Shown: in pieces, positions 30,521 to 36,682 of the stretch
Numbering within the stretch: the first letter of the stretch is position 1
Layout of the letters: every line of letters begins with the position of its first letter
From: DASSWB01 sp035705495
GTDB taxonomy: Bacteria; Bacteroidota; Bacteroidia; Flavobacteriales; Flavobacteriaceae
Direction of reading: 5' to 3'
DNA length: 36,682 nucleotides
NCBI GenBank assembly: GCA_035705495.1
Contig: DASSWB010000079.1
Location: 1-36,682 of the forward strand
Notes under the pieces: model-generated
The model's input: the letters and a program-made list of their open reading frames with translations, nothing else
Database searches by the model: none
Told to the model about the DNA's origin: nothing
Translations under genes and position numbers: made by a program

Positions 30521-33500
30521 TTATTTTTCTTCCACGAGAACCCAATCGCCTTTATCCAAAAGCGGAATAGCTTGTTTGAATTTCATACTCTTGTTTTCCC
30601 CCGTGAGCACATTTTTAATGGTCACTTTATCGTTCCTATTAATTTTTGGTGCTTCGCGCGTTATGGTTTCTGTCACCTGCGGACGTTGTTGTGTTTGTCC
30701 TGCAGCTCGACTTTGAGCAGCTCTTTCATCCATATTGGGAATTTCTTCTTTCTGGGTTTCAAGATTTTCACGTTTTCTTTGTCGTGCCTCTTGAATATTC
30801 CCTGAATTTTGTGCTGGTAATTCTCCCTTGAACAAAAACGAAATAACATCTTTGTTTACATTTTCTATCATCGATTTGAATAATTCGAACGCTTCAAATT
30901 TATAAATCAACAACGGATCTTTTTGCTCATGAACCGCCAACTGAACGCTTTGTTTTAATTCATCCATTTTACGCAGATGTGTTTTCCAAGCGTCATCAAT
31001 AATTGCTAAACTGATGTTTTTCTCAAAATCATTTACCAATTGTTTTCCTTCGGTGTCATACGCCTTCTGCAGATCGGTTATTACTTGAAGTGTTTTTATC
31101 CCATCTGTAAATGGCACTGAAATCCGCTCAAAATTATTTGCTTGATCCTCATAAACTTTTTTAATAACAGGAAAAGCAATTTCCGCATTGCGTTGCATTT
31201 TTTCCTGATAATGTTTATAAGCCGATTTATAAATCTCACCCGCAACCTTTAATGAATCCATTTTTTCAAATTCGGCTTCGGTAATGGGAGAACTCATGGA
31301 AAAGAATCGAATGAGTTCAAATTCGAAATTTTTAAAATCTTGTGTAGCTTTATTGTTTGCGGCAATGATTTCCGCAGTGTCGTAAATCATGTTGGCAATA
31401 TCCAAACGCAATCTATCTCCGAACAAAGCATTGTAACGACGTTTATATACAACTTCACGTTGTGCGTTCATTACATCATCATACTCCAACAACCGTTTTC
31501 TTACCCCAAAGTTATTTTCTTCAACTTTTTTCTGTGCTCTTTCAATAGATTTGGAGATCATAGAATGCTGAATGACTTCGCCCTCCTTCAATCCCATTCT
31601 ATCCATTAATTTGGCTATTTTTTCAGAACCAAAAAGACGCATTAGGTTGTCTTCCAACGAAACATAAAATTGGGAACTTCCCGGATCTCCTTGTCGACCA
31701 CTACGTCCTCGTAACTGTCTGTCCACACGTCTCGAATCGTGACGTTCGGTACCAACAATGGCCAAACCACCCGCTTTTTTAACTTCATCCGAAAGTTTAA
31801 TATCCGTACCACGACCTGCCATGTTGGTGGCGATGGTCACTATACCGGATTGACCTGCTTCCGCAACAATATCAGCTTCTTTTTTATGCATTTTCGCATT
31901 CAAAACATTGTGCGGTACATTCCGGAGTTTAAGCATCCTGCTCAAAAGTTCTGAAATTTCCACGGAAGTCGTACCAATCAAAACAGGTCTTCCTGCTTTG
32001 GATAAATCTGTTACGTGATCAATTACTGCGTTGTATTTTTCCCGTTTGGTTTTAAAAACCAAATCCTCTTTATCCTTTCTAGCAATAGGACGATTGGTTG
32101 GGATTTCAACAACATCCAATTTGTATATTTCCCAGAATTCTCCAGCTTCGGTAACAGCGGTACCCGTCATTCCCGAAAGCTTGTTGTACATTCTGAAATA
32201 ATTCTGAAGTGTAACCGTTGCAAAAGTCTGCGTTGCATCTTCAATTTTCACATTTTCCTTGGCTTCAATCGCTTGGTGCAATCCGTCACTATATCTTCGG
32301 CCTTCCATAATACGACCGGTTTGCTCATCAACAATTTTCACCTTGTTTTCCATGACAACATATTCCACATCCTTTTCAAAAAGGGTGTAGGCCTTTAAAA
32401 GCTGTCTCATGGTGTGAATTCTTTCGCTTTTTACGCTATATTCACGGAACAATTCCTCTTTCTTTTCAGCTTCTTCTTCTTTTGACAGATCTGAATTTTC
32501 AATTTTGGAAATTTCCATTCCGATTTCTGGAAGTACGAAGAAGTCAGGATTATTTTCTCCCGATAGATATTCAATTCCTTTATCGGTAAGATCGATTTGA
32601 TTGTTCTTTTCTTCAATCACAAAGTACAATTCGGCGTCAACTTTAGGCATCTCCTTGTTGTTGTCGGCCATATACTGATTTTCGGTTTTCTGAAGTATTT
32701 GCTTGATTCCTTCTTCACTTAAATACTTGATAAGTGCTTTGTTTTTAGGCAACCCTCGGTAAACGCGAAGCAATTTAAAACCACCGTCCTTCGTGTCTCC
32801 CGAAGCAATTAATTTTTTGGCTTCAGCAAGAACACCGGTTAAATATTTTCTTTGGATTTCAACAATATTCGCAACTGCAGGTTTTAGTTGATCAAATTCG
32901 TGAACATCACCTTTTGGAATTGGACCTGAGATAATAAGTGGTGTACGCGCATCATCAATTAAAACTGAATCAACCTCATCAACAATGGCGTAATTATGTG
33001 GTCGCTGTACCAAATCATTTGGCGAATGCGCCATATTGTCCCGTAGGTAATCGAATCCAAATTCATTGTTGGTTCCGTAGGTAATATCGGCGTTGTAGGC
33101 TTTTCTTCTTTCTGGAGAGTTTGGTCTGTGGTAATCAATACAATCAATACTCAAACCGTGGAATTCAAAAAGTGGGGCCATCCAGGCGCTATCCCTTTTT
33201 GCAAGATAATCGTTCACTGTTACAAGATGCACACCATTTCCGGTTAGCGCATTTAAGTACATTGGAAGCGTGGCCACGAGGGTTTTACCTTCCCCTGTTT
33301 GCATCTCGGCAATTTTCCCTTGGTGCAACGCAATACCTCCAATTAGCTGTACATCGTAATGAACCATATCCCAAGTAATGGCTTTCCCGGCAGCATCCCA
33401 AGAATTTTTCCAAATTGCAAAATCGCCATCCAGATTGACGTAATCTTTGGTTGCGGAAATTTCACGGTCAAATGCGTTTGCCGTTACCTTTAATTCAGGA

Positions 33501-33877
33501 TTTTCTTTAAATCGTCTTGCAGTTTCTTTTATGGTTGCAAAAGCTTCGGGTAAAATCTTATTAAGTACTTCTTCGGTTACTTGTTTTGATTGTTCCTTCA
33601 AGGAATCTATCTGCGTATAAATATCTTCCTTTTTGTCGATATCTTCAGTTGAATCCACTTCTTTCTGAAGTTGTTCCGATTGATTTTTAATATCTTTTAA
33701 AGCTTCGGAAAGTTGATTTTTAAAATAAGCAGTTTTTCCTCGAAGTTCATCAAGGGATAATTTTTCGTATTCTGAAGAGAGCGCAACAATTTGTTGGACT
33801 ATGGGTTGTAAAGCGCCAACATCTTTTTTGGATTTGTCGCCCACAAAAACTTTTAATACTGAATCTAAAAAACTCAT
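30521..33877 (-). CDS. secA: Preprotein translocase ATPase SecA
   Basis: Motor that pushes unfolded proteins through SecYEG. 1118 residues, longer than the about 900 of E. coli, as usual in Bacteroidota. Seen: Walker A MQTGEGKTLVA (about 190-200), TYGTNNEFGFDYLRDN, the DEVD box (about 300), SGMTGTA, TIATNMAGRGTDI and QLRGRSGRQGDPGSS. An acidic, Gln/Glu-rich coiled stretch lies at about 60-95. Insertions relative to E. coli occur around 330-480. The C-terminus ends in a small basic domain (NDKVTIKNVLTGE ... GDWVLVEEK) without any Cys, so the zinc-binding SecB tail is missing. Upstream is the DUF2795 gene with its terminator. Confidence 0.98.
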   Translation of the reverse strand: MSFLDSVLKVFVGDKSKKDVGALQPIVQQIVALSSEYEKLSLDELRGKTAYFKNQLSEALKDIKNQSEQLQKEVDSTEDIDKKEDIYTQIDSLKEQSKQVTEEVLNKILPEAFATIKETARRFKENPELKVTANAFDREISATKDYVNLDGDFAIWKNSWDAAGKAITWDMVHYDVQLIGGIALHQGKIAEMQTGEGKTLVATLPMYLNALTGNGVHLVTVNDYLAKRDSAWMAPLFEFHGLSIDCIDYHRPNSPERRKAYNADITYGTNNEFGFDYLRDNMAHSPNDLVQRPHNYAIVDEVDSVLIDDARTPLIISGPIPKGDVHEFDQLKPAVANIVEIQRKYLTGVLAEAKKLIASGDTKDGGFKLLRVYRGLPKNKALIKYLSEEGIKQILQKTENQYMADNNKEMPKVDAELYFVIEEKNNQIDLTDKGIEYLSGENNPDFFVLPEIGMEISKIENSDLSKEEEAEKKEELFREYSVKSERIHTMRQLLKAYTLFEKDVEYVVMENKVKIVDEQTGRIMEGRRYSDGLHQAIEAKENVKIEDATQTFATVTLQNYFRMYNKLSGMTGTAVTEAGEFWEIYKLDVVEIPTNRPIARKDKEDLVFKTKREKYNAVIDHVTDLSKAGRPVLIGTTSVEISELLSRMLKLRNVPHNVLNAKMHKKEADIVAEAGQSGIVTIATNMAGRGTDIKLSDEVKKAGGLAIVGTERHDSRRVDRQLRGRSGRQGDPGSSQFYVSLEDNLMRLFGSEKIAKLMDRMGLKEGEVIQHSMISKSIERAQKKVEENNFGVRKRLLEYDDVMNAQREVVYKRRYNALFGDRLRLDIANMIYDTAEIIAANNKATQDFKNFEFELIRFFSMSSPITEAEFEKMDSLKVAGEIYKSAYKHYQEKMQRNAEIAFPVIKKVYEDQANNFERISVPFTDGIKTLQVITDLQKAYDTEGKQLVNDFEKNISLAIIDDAWKTHLRKMDELKQSVQLAVHEQKDPLLIYKFEAFELFKSMIENVNKDVISFLFKGELPAQNSGNIQEARQRKRENLETQKEEIPNMDERAAQSRAAGQTQQRPQVTETITREAPKINRNDKVTIKNVLTGENKSMKFKQAIPLLDKGDWVLVEEK

Positions 33878-33907
33878 CTGTTTTTATTTAAATACGCCAT
33901 TTATCAT

Positions 33908-33935
33908 AAAAAAAAGTCTCTGATCGAGACTTTTT
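33908..33935 (-). terminator. Terminator of the DUF2795 gene
   Basis: AAAAAGTCTC (33911-33920) pairs exactly with GAGACTTTTT (33926-33935), 5-nt loop; on the minus strand it ends in eight T residues. It separates the DUF2795 gene from secA. Confidence 0.9.
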
Positions 33936-33952
33936 ACTGTGCGCATGTTTTA

Positions 33953-34174
33953 TTAATATTCATCCTCATTCCAAAGGTAATCTTCGTCTGTTGGATAATC
34001 CGGCCAAATTTCTTCAATAGAATCATACGAATCTCCCTCATCCTCAATAGCTTGAAGGTTTTCTACAACCTCAAGTGGAGCTCCGGTCCTGATCGCATAA
34101 TCAATTAACTCATCTTTAGTTGCCGGCCAAGGTGCATCACTTAAATAGGATGCTAATTCTAATGTCCAATACAT
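33953..34174 (-). CDS. DUF2795 domain protein
   Basis: 73 residues. Seen: MYWTLELASYLSDAPWPATKDELIDYAIRT split over a helix pair, APLEVVENLQAI, and a very acidic C-terminal tail (EDEGDSYDSIEEIWPDYPTDED), matching DUF2795. Acidic and cytoplasmic, function unknown. It has the best-formed promoter on this strand (34199-34228) and its own terminator, so it is monocistronic. The order adenosyltransferase-DUF2795-secA recurs in Flavobacteriia, from memory. Confidence 0.87.
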   Translation of the reverse strand: MYWTLELASYLSDAPWPATKDELIDYAIRTGAPLEVVENLQAIEDEGDSYDSIEEIWPDYPTDEDYLWNEDEY

Positions 34175-34198
34175 TGGTTAACTGGTTTTAGTTTTTCG

Positions 34199-34228
34199 CA
34201 AAAATAAATTTTTTGTTTTAATAGCAAA
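34199..34228 (-). promoter_or_regulatory. Promoter of the DUF2795 gene
   Basis: On the minus strand TTTG (34228-34225), 18 bp, TATTTTTG (34206-34199). Both boxes match the Bacteroidota consensus; the start would be near 34192, 18 nt before the ATG. Confidence 0.7.
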
Positions 34229-34322
34229 GGAAAAAAGCAATTATTTATCATTAATTTAAAGAACGTTCTATAATTTCTTTATCAATTGAAGCATTGACAG
34301 CTTTTTAATAAACAATTATACC

Positions 34323-34901
34323 TTAGTTATTATCTTTTCTTGGGGTCCATTTTACTTCATCAACCCGCAGGTCAAAAGACAATTTTCGTGCCAGTACAAA
34401 AAGATAATCCGAGAGTCTGTTTAGGTACATTAAAATTTGATCATCAAAAGGTTCAATATCGTAAAGTGCTGTTACTAAGCGCTCTGCTCGTCGGCAAACA
34501 CATCTTGCAATATGACAATATGACACGGTCGGATGTCCACCGGGAAGAATAAAATTGGTCATTTCGGGAAGATTTTCGTTCATCTTGTCCATTTCGGTTT
34601 CCAATAATTCTATGTCTTCCGAGGAGATTTTTGGAATCTTTAATCGTTCCTCTCCGCTTTTCAGAAATTCTTTTTTTGGTTCTGTCGCCAACATTGAGCC
34701 AATTGTAAAAAGCCGATCTTGAATTCGTATCAAAACTTCATAAGATTGTTGATCTATTTTTTGATCCCTCAGCATCCCAATATTTGCGTTCAATTCATCA
34801 ACTGTTCCGTAGCTTTCTATTCTTATATGATGCTTGGGAACACGGGTTCCGGCAAAGAGGGAAGTGGTTCCTTTGTCGCCTGTTTTGGTATATATTTTCA
34901 T
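34323..34901 (-). CDS. Cob(I)alamin adenosyltransferase, PduO type
   Basis: Transfers adenosyl from ATP to cob(I)alamin, making adenosylcobalamin. 192 residues, the usual length. Seen: N-terminal ATP-binding motif YTKTGDKGTTSLF (4-16), ESYGTVDELNANIG, FILPGGH, and the helix RCVCRRAERLV with the conserved arginines, then LNRLSDYLFVLAR. It is the MMAB/PduO type, not CobA. Together with meaB it implies a working B12-dependent methylmalonyl-CoA mutase elsewhere in the genome. Upstream are the small coupled gene and the ABC ATPase on the same strand, 112 bp away. Confidence 0.95.
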   Translation of the reverse strand: MKIYTKTGDKGTTSLFAGTRVPKHHIRIESYGTVDELNANIGMLRDQKIDQQSYEVLIRIQDRLFTIGSMLATEPKKEFLKSGEERLKIPKISSEDIELLETEMDKMNENLPEMTNFILPGGHPTVSYCHIARCVCRRAERLVTALYDIEPFDDQILMYLNRLSDYLFVLARKLSFDLRVDEVKWTPRKDNN

Positions 34902-35013
34902 GGAATTTTGATTTAGAAAAATGCAGTTCTTCTTTCCGCTAAGGTATTTAAACGCGTTTTAAAATCAAATAAAATGAGTAAGGGAAAAAGAGGGAAACTA
35001 AAATGAATTGGGT

Positions 35014-35166
35014 TTAACTCTGATTTTTCTTTTCGTAGAAATTCTTTCTAAAATTGCCTTTGTTTTTTTGTTTCTTCTTTATTCGGGTTTTATTCCACAG
35101 AACAACAATGGCCAAAGCGACAATGATAATGATATAAATCCAGGTTTCGCTATCCAGACATTCCAT
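35014..35166 (-). CDS. 50-residue membrane protein translationally coupled to the ABC ATPase
   Basis: A short gene, 50 residues from ATG 35166. Its ATG shares one base with the stop of the ABC ATPase gene (TAATG), a classic sign of translational coupling. Seen: a short acidic N-terminus (MECLDSETW), one strongly hydrophobic helix (about 10-24, IYIIIIVALAIVVLW), then a very basic tail (KTRIKKKQKNKGNFRKNFYEKK). The expected topology is N-out, tail in the cytoplasm. It could be an accessory subunit or regulator of the transporter; no family is recognised. Confidence 0.65.
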   Translation of the reverse strand: MECLDSETWIYIIIIVALAIVVLWNKTRIKKKQKNKGNFRKNFYEKKNQS

Positions 35167-35870
35167 TACAGTTGGTTTACCCTTGGTTCATTCCGAACGT
35201 CGCTTTCAATCATACCGTCCCGAAGTCGAACAACCCTATGAGCGTGCTGTGCGATATCTTCTTCATGCGTAACAAGAATCACTGTGTTTCCACGTGAATG
35301 GATTTCATCAAATAAATTCATTATTTCAACAGAAGTTTTTGAATCCAGGTTTCCTGTTGGTTCATCTGCCAAAATTATGGAAGGATTGTTTACCAAGGCG
35401 CGCCCAACGGCAACTCTTTGTCTTTGTCCACCGGACAGTTGATTGGGTTTGTGGTCCATTCTATCTGCCAAACCTACATCTGTCAAAACTTTTTTTGCTC
35501 TTTCAGTTCTGGCACTTTTGCTGGCACCGGCATAAACCATGGGCAAAGCTACATTATCCAACGCGGTGGTCCTGGGCAACAAATTAAAAGTTTGAAAAAC
35601 GAAACCTATTTCTTTATTTCTGATTTCTGCCAGTTCATCATCACTCATCTGACTGACATCCTTTCCGTTTAAAACATAAGAACCGGAAGTCGGCGTATCC
35701 AAACAACCCAATAAATTCATTAAAGTCGATTTGCCGGAACCGGAAGGTCCCATAAAAGCAACATATTCCCCACGTTTGATATCTAAATCTATTCCTTTTA
35801 AAACTTTTACGGTTTCTTGTCCCAATGCAAAATCCCTCGTGATTTTCCTGATTTCAATAACGTTGCTCAT
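35166..35870 (-). CDS. ABC transporter ATP-binding protein, LolD/MacB type
   Basis: ATPase of a MacB/LolD-family exporter or lipoprotein-release system. 234 residues. Seen: Walker A GPSGSGKST (about 41-49), Q-loop FVFQTFNLLPRTT, signature LSGGQRQRVAVGRAL, Walker B IILADEPTGNLDS and switch HEED. The permease gene is not adjacent in the window: upstream is a methyltransferase and downstream a coupled 50-residue membrane protein. The partner must be encoded elsewhere. TATATTTA on the minus strand at 35907-35914 is an imperfect -7 box. Confidence 0.93.
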   Translation of the reverse strand: MSNVIEIRKITRDFALGQETVKVLKGIDLDIKRGEYVAFMGPSGSGKSTLMNLLGCLDTPTSGSYVLNGKDVSQMSDDELAEIRNKEIGFVFQTFNLLPRTTALDNVALPMVYAGASKSARTERAKKVLTDVGLADRMDHKPNQLSGGQRQRVAVGRALVNNPSIILADEPTGNLDSKTSVEIMNLFDEIHSRGNTVILVTHEEDIAQHAHRVVRLRDGMIESDVRNEPRVNQL

Positions 35871-35923
35871 GCTTTTTTATGCTGAATTTATTTCGGATAT
35901 ACGACGTAAATATAAGGTTCTTG

Positions 35924-36682
35924 TTACAATCTAATCGTAAAATGTTCTTTTGCCTGTTCTTTTCTGAAAAAAACAATTCCCCAGAAAAAAGTATCGATAC
36001 TGACGGTCACCTTTGGGTTGTTTTTAATTTCTTCCCAAGCTTCTTCCATGGCATCCGACCAATGAATGTCGTCAAAAATGAAAACCGAATCATTATGGAC
36101 CGTTGGAAGTAATTCTTCAAAATATTTTAAAGTCGCGGCTTTGTCATGATTTCCGTCAAAATATATCAGATCCCATTTTTCTTTGACCATATTGGGAAGT
36201 AAATCGTCAAAATTTCCTATTTCAAGATCGATATTTTTCAAATTGAAAAAATCGAAGTTTTCCTGCGCAACAGATGCGGTTTCAGGACAACCTTCCAAAG
36301 TTGTGACATGTACATTATTTCCCGCTGCCATTGCTGCGGTTCCCATTCCAACCGAAGTGCCGAGTTCGAGCGCGTTTTCTATATTTAAAAATGGAATCAT
36401 TTTGTTAAGAATCTGACTCCTTTTTAAACTGATTCCTGCATTTTTGGCAACCGCACTTATTTTGCGCTCATTGGAAGAAAAAACCCTGCTTCCAGCACCA
36501 AAATCGGATACCTTTATTGTCTTTTGATTTTTAAAAAGTCGGCGCCTGTAATTTTTTATAATTAAAAATGAAGGATGTTTTTTTCTCGTGTAAAAACATT
36601 TGGTGACCAAATCGAAAACAAAAGGAGAATGAACGCCATGTTGATTGGTTGATCTCCAAAGGAACTTGATATAGGCTTTTAA
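35924..36682 (-). CDS. Class I SAM-dependent methyltransferase (5' end outside window)
   Basis: Soluble methyltransferase with a Rossmann fold; the substrate is unknown. The frame stays open to the right edge, so the TTG at 36610 is not the start: upstream codons read HGVHSPFVFDLVTK, an N-terminal motif I associate with a methyltransferase family of Bacteroidota. Seen: the SAM site ALELGTSVGMGTAAMA, an acidic second strand VTTLEG, DLIYFDGNHDKAAT (fourth strand), and FIFDDIHWSDAMEEAW. At least 253 residues are in the window. It ends 53 bp before the ABC ATPase gene and may be co-transcribed with it. Confidence 0.9.
   Translation of the reverse strand, partial: LKAYIKFLWRSTNQHGVHSPFVFDLVTKCFYTRKKHPSFLIIKNYRRRLFKNQKTIKVSDFGAGSRVFSSNERKISAVAKNAGISLKRSQILNKMIPFLNIENALELGTSVGMGTAAMAAGNNVHVTTLEGCPETASVAQENFDFFNLKNIDLEIGNFDDLLPNMVKEKWDLIYFDGNHDKAATLKYFEELLPTVHNDSVFIFDDIHWSDAMEEAWEEIKNNPKVTVSIDTFFWGIVFFRKEQAKEHFTIRL

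Noticed and set aside
34260..34269. Palindrome AGAACGTTCT as an operator
   Set aside because: Ten bases only, in an A/T-rich gap, not near a promoter box of a gene reading from it; chance occurrence is likely.
26700..36682. Defence island or mobile element in the right-hand part
   Set aside because: No transposase, integrase other than housekeeping XerC, phage gene, nuclease or toxin-antitoxin pair was found; gene content is ordinary for Flavobacteriia.

Overview
The window is chromosomal DNA of a member of the Bacteroidota, most likely class Flavobacteriia. The reasons are: repeated promoter boxes of the Bacteroidota type TAnnTTTG; very short A/T-rich leaders with almost no Shine-Dalgarno sequences; and families typical of this group (DUF4199, DUF2911, DUF3467, an M49 peptidase lipoprotein, a class I methyltransferase with an HGVHSPF N-terminus, SecA without a C-terminal zinc site). 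It reads mostly as core genome. I see no phage, insertion sequence, CRISPR array or toxin-antitoxin pair.

Left part (1-5000): the 3' part of an acyl-CoA dehydrogenase gene, then rpsU, xerC and hpf. A tRNA cluster Thr(UGU)-Tyr(GUA)-Gly(UCC)-Thr(GGU) leads into tuf, followed by tRNA-Trp. The order of four tRNAs and tuf is the same as the thrU-tyrU-glyT-thrT-tufB unit of E. coli. rpsU carries an exceptionally long Shine-Dalgarno sequence, the opposite of every other gene here.

Middle (5000-17000): secE-nusG-rplK-rplA-rplJ-rplL-rpoB-rpoC, i.e. protein export, transcription elongation, the ribosomal stalk and the two large RNA polymerase subunits, all on the + strand. Terminator-like hairpins lie in the rplL-rpoB and rpoB-rpoC gaps. 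DUF3467 and a Trp-free dodecin follow rpoC.

Right part (17000-36682): single genes and short operons on both strands. They include prfC, crcB with a membrane-anchored SRPBCC/GyrI-like fusion, a dipeptidyl-peptidase III-like lipoprotein, a MazG-like pyrophosphohydrolase, meaB, ohr, DUF2911 and DUF2383-like genes. An ECF sigma factor/anti-sigma-like/secreted protein operon follows, whose third product has Trp-marked 11-residue repeats. Then come DUF4199, secA, DUF2795, a cobalamin adenosyltransferase, a 50-residue membrane protein translationally coupled to an ABC ATPase, and a methyltransferase running off the right edge. meaB and the adenosyltransferase both serve B12-dependent methylmalonyl-CoA mutase, whose own genes are not in the window.

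Several gene starts were moved from the longest open frame to an internal codon, because a promoter box lies inside the longer frame or because family N-termini fit better. The strongest candidates for unusual biology are the rpsU translation signal, the intra-operon rpoB-rpoC hairpin, the ECF operon and the duplicated tRNA-Trp 3' end. No clearly new defence or mobile system was found.
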